A DNA stretch of 11,672 nucleotides. Origin: CAYSBE01 sp964429245. GTDB lineage: Bacteria > Bacteroidota > Bacteroidia > UKL13-3. Below the pieces are notes generated by a model, which was given only the letters and a program-made list of their open reading frames with translations, made no database searches and was not told where the DNA came from. Both the position numbers and the translations under genes were made by a program. Below, in pieces: positions 1 through 6,084 of the stretch. Location: NCBI GenBank assembly GCA_964429245.1, contig CAYSBE010000084.1, forward strand, positions 1 through 11,672, in the 5' to 3' direction. How positions within the stretch are numbered: the first letter of the stretch is position 1; every line of letters begins with the position of its first letter.

Positions 1-109
1 AATTATCTCATCATCAAATTATCTAATTGATTTATCTTTTCCATTCATAATTTGTCTTTTTTTCTCTGCCATTCTGTCAATGGCTTGATTTTTGGTAAAT
101 TTGTGGCTC

Positions 110-616
110 ATGAATGAATTCGAAAACTTTTCGCCTGATTCCCGTGTGTGGATATACGCTTCTTCAAAACCGTTATCAGAAACACAAGCAACAGCATTAG
201 AGTCGGAAGCGAAAGCATTTGCCGCTACCTGGACAGCTCATCAATTGCCGTTAAAAGCTGATGCCAAGATGATTGACAACCTTTTTTTGGTGTTTTGTGT
301 AGATGAAAACCAGCACGAGGTGAGTGGCTGCGGCATAGATAAATCGGTTGATTTCATGCGCAAGGCCGGTGAAAAACTTCAGGTAGATTTCTTCAACCGC
401 ACCCAAATTGAAATTCAGCAAAATGGCATATTTCAAATTATGAGCCTGTCAGCTATCAATGAGCTGTTAAATACCAACCAGCTTTCGGCACAATCCCTAT
501 TTGCGGATAAAACTATTACTGACCTTCAAAATTTCAGGACCCATTTTGCCAAACCCATTACACAGGCTTGGTTTTTCGGTCGCTTAAATCTTGTTGTTTC
601 AAAAACAGACGTTTGA
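110..616 (+). CDS. Conserved Bacteroidota protein, usually labelled 'ABC transporter ATPase' (no P-loop)
   Basis: 168-residue soluble protein with no signal peptide or membrane helix. It matches, from memory, a small family found throughout Bacteroidota whose members begin with an F-E-N-hydrophobic-P-(E/D)-D-S-R-V-W-I-Y motif; here this is residues 4-16. Other recognisable blocks are W41-T-A-H and S72-G-C-G-I-D-K-S. The usual database label 'ABC transporter ATPase' is not supported, because there is no Walker A, signature or Walker B motif; the biochemical function is unknown. The reading frame extends upstream to a TTG at 92, but the ATG at 110 gives the family's usual N-terminus, so I chose it. 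There is no Shine-Dalgarno sequence, as is normal in this phylum. It lies 66 bases upstream of ftsH on the same strand with no terminator between them, so they may be cotranscribed. The existence of the gene and family membership are fairly secure; function is not assigned. Confidence 0.85.
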   Translation: MNEFENFSPDSRVWIYASSKPLSETQATALESEAKAFAATWTAHQLPLKADAKMIDNLFLVFCVDENQHEVSGCGIDKSVDFMRKAGEKLQVDFFNRTQIEIQQNGIFQIMSLSAINELLNTNQLSAQSLFADKTITDLQNFRTHFAKPITQAWFFGRLNLVVSKTDV

Positions 617-682
617 TAAAAAAACAAATTCTACTTATCGTTGCTTAATATTACCCAATACTCATAACAGAAATTAATTTAC

Positions 683-2740
683 ATGTCAGACCAAGAAAAA
701 AGAAATTCCATTGGTGGAGATAAAAAACCAAAATTACCTCAAGTTCCTAAATTCAACTTTTACTGGATATATGGCATCGTGCTTGTCATTTTCATCAGCG
801 TGATGCTTATACCAACCGAAATGGCTATTAAAACCACCTGGTACAAAGTAGAAACCGACATGATCATGAGCAATGACGTGGAGAAAATTGTGGTGGTAAA
901 TAAAGACCGTGCAAATATCTTTTTAAAAACAGAAGCACTTAAAAACGAGCGTTACAAAGAACTAAAAGACCGTGGCATGTTTGGCGGTAATATCGGGCCG
1001 CACTATTATTTTGAGATTGGAGATGTAAGCCAATTCTCAGACGATCTAAACAAAGCACGTAGCGATTTTGAAAAGAAAAATCCGGGGCAAACACTGAGCA
1101 TCCCGGTTGAATATGTGACCCAACATAATTATGTTAGCGACCTTATTGGATGGATACTTCCATTTGTGATTCTAATTGGATTGTGGATGTTTATTATGCG
1201 TAGAATGGGCGGTGGACCTGCGGGTGGCGGTGGCCAACTGTTCAATATTGGAAAATCAAAAGCTCAGCTTTTTGACAAAGAAAATTTAGTAAAAATAACC
1301 TTTAAGGATGTAGCCGGATTGGATGAAGCGAAAGTAGAAATCATGGAGATTGTGGACTTCCTTAAAAATCCAAAAAAATATACCAGCCTTGGTGGCAAAA
1401 TTCCTAAAGGTGCATTATTGGTAGGCCCTCCGGGAACCGGAAAAACCTTACTAGCCAAAGCTGTAGCAGGAGAAGCCAATGTGCCTTTTTTCTCCCTTTC
1501 AGGGTCTGATTTCGTAGAAATGTTTGTGGGAGTTGGTGCGTCTCGCGTTCGCGATTTGTTTCGACAAGCGAAGGAAAAAGCGCCATGTATAATTTTTATT
1601 GACGAGATTGATGCGGTTGGTCGTGCACGTGGCAAAAGCTTGGTGCAAGGAGGAAACGATGAACGTGAAAACACCTTAAACCAATTGCTTACCGAAATGG
1701 ATGGGTTCACAACCGATTTGGGGGTAATCATTTTAGCGGCAACCAACCGTCCTGATATTTTGGATGCAGCATTGCTGCGCCCTGGACGTTTCGACCGCCA
1801 AATTTCAATTGACCGTCCTGACTTAAAAGGGCGCGAGGAAATATTTAACGTGCATTTAAAGCCAATCAAAATTGGTGCTGATGTACGTGCCGATAGGCTG
1901 GCTGTGCAAACTGCCGGGTTTGCAGGTGCCGATATTGCCAATGTGTGTAATGAAGCAGCGCTTATTGCAGCCCGAAACAACAAAACAGAGGTGACCATGC
2001 AAGATTTTCAAGATGCCATTGACAGGGTAATCGGAGGCTTGGAAAAGAAAAATAAAATTATCTCTCCTGAAGAAAAACAAATCATTGCTTATCATGAATC
2101 AGGACATGCTATTGCAGGATGGTTCTTAGAAGGTGTAGATCCATTGGTAAAAGTTTCGATTGTGCCACGTGGTGTAGCAGCACTTGGATATGCACAATAT
2201 TTACCTAAAGACCAATACCTATACACCACCGAGCAAATGGAAAACATGATGTGCATGACATTGGGTGGCAGGGTAGCAGAAGATATTGTATTTGGCCGCA
2301 TCAGCACGGGTGCACAAAATGATTTGGAACGCATTACACGTATGGCTTATGCCATGGTCACGTTGTATGGCATGAATGATAAAGTAGGCAATGTATCTTT
2401 TCATGATCCCAACAATGAATATGGTTTCACCAAACCTTATTCAGAGAAAACATCTGAAATCATTGACCAAGAAGTTCGTAACATCATCACACAATGTTAC
2501 ACCAAAACCAAAGCCTTGCTTACCGAAAAACGTGAAATGCTGGAAGAGCTTTCGCAAATATTATTAAAACGCGAAATCCTGTTGCAACATGATTTGGAAG
2601 AAATATTGGGGCCACGACCTTTTGATGTAAAGAAAGAGGAAGAATCACCTGTAGCTGTTGAAAGCGCATCAACAACCCCTGATATAGAAACACCAACAGC
2701 AGAAACACCGGCAACTGAAACTAACGATGCAATAGCTTAA
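683..2740 (+). CDS. ftsH: ATP-dependent zinc metalloprotease FtsH
   Basis: Membrane-anchored AAA+ protease that extracts and degrades damaged or unassembled membrane proteins and some cytosolic regulators; the family works as a hexamer in the inner membrane. Domains in order over 685 residues: cytosolic N-terminus, membrane helix about 25-44, periplasmic domain, second helix about 151-172, glycine-rich linker (175-184), AAA+ domain with Walker A GPPGTGKT (248-255), pore loop F281-V-G, Walker B IIFIDE (303-308), second region of homology with N355-R356 and arginine fingers R366/R369, then the M41 peptidase with zinc site H471-E-S-G-H475 and third ligand D547 in the TGAxxDL motif. All catalytic residues are present. 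The last 35 or so residues are a disordered-looking Thr/Pro/Glu/Ala-rich tail, which makes the protein somewhat longer than E. coli FtsH (644). The ATG is preceded only by AT-rich sequence. A strong terminator follows within 25 bases. Confidence 0.98.
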   Translation: MSDQEKRNSIGGDKKPKLPQVPKFNFYWIYGIVLVIFISVMLIPTEMAIKTTWYKVETDMIMSNDVEKIVVVNKDRANIFLKTEALKNERYKELKDRGMFGGNIGPHYYFEIGDVSQFSDDLNKARSDFEKKNPGQTLSIPVEYVTQHNYVSDLIGWILPFVILIGLWMFIMRRMGGGPAGGGGQLFNIGKSKAQLFDKENLVKITFKDVAGLDEAKVEIMEIVDFLKNPKKYTSLGGKIPKGALLVGPPGTGKTLLAKAVAGEANVPFFSLSGSDFVEMFVGVGASRVRDLFRQAKEKAPCIIFIDEIDAVGRARGKSLVQGGNDERENTLNQLLTEMDGFTTDLGVIILAATNRPDILDAALLRPGRFDRQISIDRPDLKGREEIFNVHLKPIKIGADVRADRLAVQTAGFAGADIANVCNEAALIAARNNKTEVTMQDFQDAIDRVIGGLEKKNKIISPEEKQIIAYHESGHAIAGWFLEGVDPLVKVSIVPRGVAALGYAQYLPKDQYLYTTEQMENMMCMTLGGRVAEDIVFGRISTGAQNDLERITRMAYAMVTLYGMNDKVGNVSFHDPNNEYGFTKPYSEKTSEIIDQEVRNIITQCYTKTKALLTEKREMLEELSQILLKREILLQHDLEEILGPRPFDVKKEEESPVAVESASTTPDIETPTAETPATETNDAIA

Positions 2741-2760
2741 GATATACTTTACCATAACAT

Positions 2761-2794
2761 GAAATCCCCTTCAGTAACGGAGGGGATTTTTTTT
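2761..2794 (+). terminator. Rho-independent terminator after ftsH
   Basis: The arms AAATCCCCT (2762-2770) and AGGGGATTT (2781-2789) pair over 9 bp. A T-G and a C-G pair extend the stem inward, leaving a 6-base loop, and a run of eight T follows (2787-2794, overlapping the 3' arm). It lies about 20 bases past the ftsH stop codon. The same stem recurs at 5011-5044. Confidence 0.92.
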
Positions 2795-2953
2795 GCTTAA
2801 CATATCAATTATTTATGGTTCAATTCTATCGGGCTTGTTAGAAATAATTTCATACATGCACTGTAATTCACATCCGGTTTTGATATTTATCGTGCTGTAT
2901 ACAATCTCTGTGTAGATGAAAATTCGACAATATTTATTTTCCTTTGGCATGAA

Positions 2954-3739
2954 ATGATTCGTCATCATTACATAAAGTTTTGTCTACTATTCTTGCTAAT
3001 TGCAGGAAATACTATTAATGCTGTTGCACAAAAATCGTCTGTAGAATACTGGCCCGAAACCGATATCTGGTACAGGGTTAATCCTTCATGGCGATTAGCC
3101 TCATTCATTGCAGTAACAAAATATTTTGAGAACAGTACCCGCGACCTCAACGCTACATTCTTAGCAGATTACGCATTTGGCCGTACCAAAAATCCGCTCT
3201 TCGTACGCTTACAGGACGAACTTCAGGCTCAATCCATAAAAGCCTGGCTGTTGAGAGGCGGATATATGAAAGGAATGAGCTTATACGACCTTGGCGAGAG
3301 TTATAAAGAAAACATGGGTATTGCCGAGGTGCATAAACGTATTCCGCTCAAAGGGCACATGTTGCTTTCTTCAAGATTACGTTCCGATTTGCGCTGGGTG
3401 GGGCAAGAAGCTGATTTCTCCTACAGGTTGCGTTTCAGAATGATGGTGGAGAAAGAATTTACATCCAACAAAAAATCTTTTGTTCCGTACATAAGTGTTG
3501 AGCCCTTTTGGGATTCGCGTTTTGATTTGATAAACCGAGTACGGGCAATTGGCGGAACAACTTTTGCTTGGGGAGAACGCATCGCGTTGGAAGGCAATTT
3601 TACGTATCAGTACGACTCAAAAGCATCAATTACCAATATATATGCTTTTAATGTAATTCTTCATGTATTTATAATTCGGCATCGTTTAAAAACAACGAGC
3701 AGTAAGTCATTATTACAGAATGAATCTTTAACATTTTGA
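2954..3739 (+). CDS. DUF2490 family outer-membrane beta-barrel protein
   Basis: 261 residues, beginning with a typical signal peptide: a basic start (residues 1-8), a hydrophobic core (9-20) and a likely cleavage near A25-Q26. The mature part resembles the DUF2490 family, recognisable by the W33-P-E-T-D-I-W-Y-R-V-N-P block and by alternating polar/aromatic strands (such as L146-R-W, F155-S-Y-R-L-R-F and E208-to-Y220) that suggest a small porin-like barrel in the outer membrane. The function of this family is unknown. The last clear strand ends near H237-V-F; about 22 further residues, rich in Ser/Lys/Thr, follow and end in a terminal Phe. The ATG at 2954 was chosen because the one at 2949 meets a stop after two codons. 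It stands alone, isolated from ftsH by a terminator. The 159 bases upstream (2795-2953) hold no promoter that I can name. No clear terminator follows; the next gene is 168 bases on. Confidence 0.83.
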   Translation: MIRHHYIKFCLLFLLIAGNTINAVAQKSSVEYWPETDIWYRVNPSWRLASFIAVTKYFENSTRDLNATFLADYAFGRTKNPLFVRLQDELQAQSIKAWLLRGGYMKGMSLYDLGESYKENMGIAEVHKRIPLKGHMLLSSRLRSDLRWVGQEADFSYRLRFRMMVEKEFTSNKKSFVPYISVEPFWDSRFDLINRVRAIGGTTFAWGERIALEGNFTYQYDSKASITNIYAFNVILHVFIIRHRLKTTSSKSLLQNESLTF

Positions 3740-3873
3740 TTCATAAAAAGACATTATTAGGTTATTAGCGTTTACTGCATATCAAATTTAACCATCATTT
3801 AAGTTGAGAATCATATAAGACTTTGTTCTTATTTTATAACATACCATTCCTTCAATACCCTCACCTTTACACC

Positions 3874-3889
3874 GTAATAATTCTATTAC
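3874..3889. promoter_or_regulatory. Perfect palindrome upstream of the CsbD-like gene (candidate operator)
   Basis: GTAATA, a 4-base spacer and TATTAC form a perfect 6+6 dyad ending 18 bases before the CsbD-like start codon. It is too AT-rich and lacks a T-run, so it is not a terminator; the position suits a regulator site or a 5' leader hairpin. It is the only clear structure seen in the 3740-3907 gap, where I found no good TTTG/TAnnTTTG promoter. Chance occurrence in AT-rich DNA is quite possible. Confidence 0.3.
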
Positions 3890-3907
3890 AAATTAATTAA
3901 AAGTACC

Positions 3908-4093
3908 ATGAACACAACTGAATTAAAAGGAAACTGGAATGAGCAAAAAGGTAAGCTTAAAAAACAATTTGCTAATTTAACCGACAATGATTTGATGTAT
4001 GAAGAAGGGAAAAAAGAAGAAATGTTTGGAAAACTTCAAATCAAATTGGGCAAAAGTAAAGAAGAGTTGCACAAAATAATTGCGGCCCTTTAG
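3908..4093 (+). CDS. CsbD-like stress protein
   Basis: A 61-residue, highly charged, helical protein of the CsbD family. The N-terminal signature L5-K-G-N-W-N-E-Q-K-G-K-L-K is the hallmark: family members start with a very similar W-x-x-x-K-G-x-x-K block, followed by a segment around 'LTDNDL' (24-29) and a lysine/glutamate-rich end. The full family length is present. CsbD itself is a SigB-dependent general-stress protein of Bacillus subtilis; its molecular activity is unknown. This is the first gene of a four-gene cluster of small stress-type genes, but a strong terminator right after it (4111 onward) suggests it is also made as its own short transcript, probably more abundantly than the genes that follow. 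A palindrome sits just upstream. There is no Shine-Dalgarno sequence beyond an AAAAG. Confidence 0.92.
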   Translation: MNTTELKGNWNEQKGKLKKQFANLTDNDLMYEEGKKEEMFGKLQIKLGKSKEELHKIIAAL

Positions 4094-4110
4094 TCTGAAA
4101 ATTAAACCCA

Positions 4111-4147
4111 TAAATCGCCAGCAAATTACGTCTGGCGATTTATTTTC
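4111..4147 (+). terminator. Rho-independent terminator between the CsbD-like and lipoprotein genes
   Basis: A perfect 11-bp stem (TAAATCGCCAG at 4111-4121 with CTGGCGATTTA at 4132-4142), a 10-base loop and a short, interrupted T tract (4139-4146). It starts 17 bases after the CsbD-like stop codon and lies 32 bases before the lipoprotein start. Being inside an otherwise tight gene cluster, it may act as a partial terminator or protect the 3' end of the csbD-type transcript. Confidence 0.85.
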
Positions 4148-4178
4148 AAAACAACATTCACCATTTATTATTTAATCA

Positions 4179-4631
4179 ATGAAAACACCCAACACTAAAA
4201 TATCTTACAAACTGGCTACAATCGTTTTGACCTCTATAATCGTATTCATGGGATGCGACTCACCTGAGAAGAAGGTTACAACAGCAAAAGAAAATGTAAG
4301 TGAATCAAAAGAAAATCTTGCACAAGCAGAGGAAGATTACAAGACAGAACTCGCCAATTACAAAAAAGAATCGAGCGAAAAACTTACAGCAAACGAACAA
4401 GCAATTGCTGAGATGAAAAAACAAGTTTCTACAGCAAAAAAGGAGCTGAAAGTATCCTACGAAAAGCAACTTGCAGAAATGGAACAAAAAAATGCAGAGA
4501 TGAAAACACGGATGGATGAATATCAGGATGAAGGAAAAGAAAAATGGGAATCATTTAAAAGAGAATACGATCATGACATGGATGAACTAGGAAAATCTCT
4601 TAAAGATTTAACAATAGATAATAAAAAATAA
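4179..4631 (+). CDS. Coiled-coil lipoprotein
   Basis: 150 residues. A lipoprotein signal peptide covers 1-25: basic start, hydrophobic core 12-24, and lipobox V22-F-M-G-C26, so C26 would be the lipidated first residue of the mature protein. From about 28 to the end the sequence is almost entirely Lys/Glu/Ala/Gln with heptad spacing, as in long amphipathic helices or coiled coils, and contains no globular domain or catalytic motif that I recognise. Apolipoprotein-like or Lpp/Sll1863-like helical stress proteins are the closest general resemblance, but I cannot name a family. It would sit on the periplasmic side of a membrane (inner or outer not decided by the sequence). The next gene starts 4 bases after its stop, so the two are very probably translated from one message. 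No frameshift or truncation is visible. Confidence 0.85.
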   Translation: MKTPNTKISYKLATIVLTSIIVFMGCDSPEKKVTTAKENVSESKENLAQAEEDYKTELANYKKESSEKLTANEQAIAEMKKQVSTAKKELKVSYEKQLAEMEQKNAEMKTRMDEYQDEGKEKWESFKREYDHDMDELGKSLKDLTIDNKK

Positions 4632-4635
4632 TACT

Positions 4636-4794
4636 ATGGGAAACTTACTTTACTTGATTGCCGTTGTGCTTCTTATATTATGGGCAATAGGATATTTTGC
4701 ATACAGTGCAGGTGCCATTATACATCTCCTGCTAGTGATTGCTGTTATTGCCGTATTACTAAGAATCATTTCCGGTAGAAAATTAATGAACTAA
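4636..4794 (+). CDS. lmo0937-type (DUF5670) two-helix membrane miniprotein
   Basis: A 52-residue protein beginning MGNLLYLIAVVLLILWAIG. It has two hydrophobic helices, about 3-22 and 27-46, joined by a short turn around Y23-S-A-G, with a basic end (R43, R48, K49). This pattern, including the L-W-x-x-G-Y-F turn, is that of the small 'lmo0937 family' membrane proteins common in Bacteroidota and Firmicutes; their function is unknown and they are often found near CsbD and YtxH genes. It starts 4 bases after the lipoprotein stop and ends 11 bases before the next gene, so it is embedded in an operon. Its start is the only suitable ATG, and the frame is open throughout. Short hydrophobic proteins are easily over-called, but the family resemblance and spacing make this one convincing. 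Confidence 0.87.
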   Translation: MGNLLYLIAVVLLILWAIGYFAYSAGAIIHLLLVIAVIAVLLRIISGRKLMN

Positions 4795-4805
4795 AACGTT
4801 TAAAC

Positions 4806-4952
4806 ATGCGTTCAATAAAGCTATTCTTAAGTGTGTTGGCAGGTATTGCAGCAGGAACAATTTTTGGGAGGTTATTTGCAATCAATCAGGGTTCTAAATC
4901 AAAAATATCGCGTAGCACTAAAAAACAACTGCGCAAAAGCTATAAGAATTAA
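4806..4952 (+). CDS. YtxH-like membrane miniprotein
   Basis: A 48-residue protein with one membrane helix (about 5-24, containing the small-residue run A12-G-I-A-A-G-T) followed by a strongly basic tail: 8 of the last 18 residues are Lys or Arg. The arrangement hydrophobic-GxxAG-(hydrophobic)-G-x-L-F-A-x-x-x-G-S-K resembles the N-terminal part of YtxH-domain proteins, which carry L-F-A-P-x-x-G-x-x-x-R at the same place; the long coiled tail of full YtxH is missing here, so this is a minimal version. YtxH is a general-stress protein of unknown mechanism in Bacillus. It lies 11 bases after the lmo0937-type gene and is the last gene before the terminator at 5011. The frame is intact with its own ATG and TAA. 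Family assignment is moderate because so few residues are available. Confidence 0.72.
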   Translation: MRSIKLFLSVLAGIAAGTIFGRLFAINQGSKSKISRSTKKQLRKSYKN

Positions 4953-5010
4953 ATGTTTACAGCATGGGCGAAAGTGATTGGCTGCATCTATTCTTGAGAG
5001 TTGCATATTT

Positions 5011-5044
5011 GAAATCCCCTTCTTCGTTGGAGGGGATTTTTTTT
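5011..5044 (+). terminator. Rho-independent terminator after the stress cluster
   Basis: The stem AAATCCCCT (5012-5020) pairs with AGGGGATTT (5031-5039), extended by T-G and C-G pairs around a TTCGTT loop, with eight T ending at 5044. Both arms and the T-run are identical to the terminator after ftsH; only the six loop bases differ. It lies about 60 bases after the last plus-strand gene; nothing else was seen in 4953-5010. Confidence 0.92.
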
Positions 5045-5073
5045 ATAACCTAAATTCAAATTTCTATATCGCA

Positions 5074-5107
5074 CAAAAAAAGCCGCTCTGACTATTCAGA
5101 ACGGCTT
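5074..5107 (-). terminator. Rho-independent terminator after sucD
   Basis: Read on the minus strand: AAGCCG (5107-5102), one mismatch, TCTGA, a 4-base loop, TCAGA, then CGGCTT (5085-5080) followed by a T-run (complement of A5074-A5080). The stem is 6 bp + mismatch + 5 bp. It begins 24 bases past the sucD stop. Together with the plus-strand terminator at 5011 it separates the two converging gene sets. Confidence 0.9.
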
Positions 5108-5130
5108 ATCTGTTTATCATTTAAAACTAA

Positions 5131-6015
5131 TTATTTTGCTTTTGCTGCAAGTACTTCTGCAATTTTTGCACCAATATCAGCCGGACTATTTACCACATGC
5201 AAACCACACTCAGCCATAATTTTCATTTTGGCAGCAGCAGTATCATCATGTCCACCAACAATGGCACCGGCATGTCCCATTCTACGTCCCGGAGGGGCAG
5301 TTTGTCCTGCAATAAATCCTACAACCGGTTTTTTATTTCCGTTGGCTTTAATCCAGCGAGCCGCATCGGCTTCGTAGCTTCCGCCTATTTCGCCAATCAT
5401 CACAATAGCATCTGTTTCAGGATCATTCATTAGCATTTCAACAGCATATTTTGTAGGAGTACCAATTATCGGGTCTCCACCAATACCAATCGCGGTTGAA
5501 ATTCCCAAGCCTGCTTTCACTACTTGGTCGGCAGCTTCATAAGTCAACGTTCCTGACTTAGATACTATTCCTACACGCCCTTGTTTGAAAACAAAACCCG
5601 GCATGATACCAACTTTGGCTTCACCCGGTGTAATCACGCCCGGGCAATTTGGCCCGATAAGCACACAATCACGTGTTTTGATATATTCTTTTACAGGTAT
5701 CATGTCTTTTACAGGGATACCTTCTGTTATACACACAATCACTTTAATGCCGGCATCAGCTGCTTCCATAATGGCATCAGCTGCAAATGCAGGTGGCACG
5801 AAAATGATAGAAACATTTGCTCCTGCTTGCGCTACTGCATCTTTTACGGTATTAAATACCGGTCTGTCAAGATGAGTTTGACCTCCCTTGCCGGGAGTAA
5901 CTCCGCCAACTACATTGGTTCCGTATTCAATCATTTGCTGGGCATGGAATGTACCTTCACTTCCGGTAAATCCCTGCACAATTACTTTAGAGTCTTTGTT
6001 TACTAGTACTGACAT
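5131..6015 (-). CDS. sucD: Succinyl-CoA synthetase (ADP/GDP-forming) subunit alpha
   Basis: Alpha subunit of the citric-acid-cycle enzyme that interconverts succinyl-CoA and succinate while making ATP or GTP; it works in the cytosol with the beta subunit SucC. The 294-residue length is typical. The N-terminal CoA-binding Rossmann domain carries G15-F-T-G-S-E-G-T-F-H and P41-G-K-G-G; G121-P-N-C-P-G and S152-K-S-G-T follow; the ligase domain contains the active-site histidine H248 in G-R-R-M-G-H-A-G-A, which is phosphorylated during catalysis. All key residues are present. sucC is not adjacent: the upstream neighbour on this strand is a TPR gene 69 bases away, and a terminator follows sucD. No hairpin separates it from the TPR gene, so read-through is possible. 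The gap contains CATATTTG (minus strand, complement of 6058-6065), one base from the phylum's TAnnTTTG -7 box, which could be a private promoter. Confidence 0.97.
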   Translation of the reverse strand: MSVLVNKDSKVIVQGFTGSEGTFHAQQMIEYGTNVVGGVTPGKGGQTHLDRPVFNTVKDAVAQAGANVSIIFVPPAFAADAIMEAADAGIKVIVCITEGIPVKDMIPVKEYIKTRDCVLIGPNCPGVITPGEAKVGIMPGFVFKQGRVGIVSKSGTLTYEAADQVVKAGLGISTAIGIGGDPIIGTPTKYAVEMLMNDPETDAIVMIGEIGGSYEADAARWIKANGNKKPVVGFIAGQTAPPGRRMGHAGAIVGGHDDTAAAKMKIMAECGLHVVNSPADIGAKIAEVLAAKAK

Positions 6016-6084
6016 TGTATATGAAATTAATTTATTTGTTTATACTGAAAATGCGGGCAAATATGTGTTTTTTTAAGGAGAAAA

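Noticed and set aside
96..103. TAAATTTG, an exact -7 box just before the first gene
   Set aside because: No TTG lies 17-23 bases upstream, and the start of transcription would fall on the start codon. Recorded only as a possible leaderless promoter.
1..109. End of an upstream gene or RNA at the left edge
   Set aside because: The stretch is AT-rich with no convincing coding frame, hairpin or tRNA structure; it appears to be intergenic.
1264..1998. Open frame of 244 codons on the minus strand inside ftsH
   Set aside because: It is antisense to the conserved FtsH AAA+ domain, its product is Ser/Ala-rich with no family resemblance, and it results from ftsH codon use.
3740..5044. Possible toxin-antitoxin or defence island among the small genes
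   Set aside because: The small products match stress and membrane families, not toxins, antitoxins, nucleases or phage proteins, and there are no mobile-element signs.
5581..6006. Plus-strand open frames opposite sucD (also 5197-5433 and 5585-5875)
   Set aside because: They are mirror frames of the conserved sucD gene, with products rich in His/Cys/Phe and no recognisable domain.
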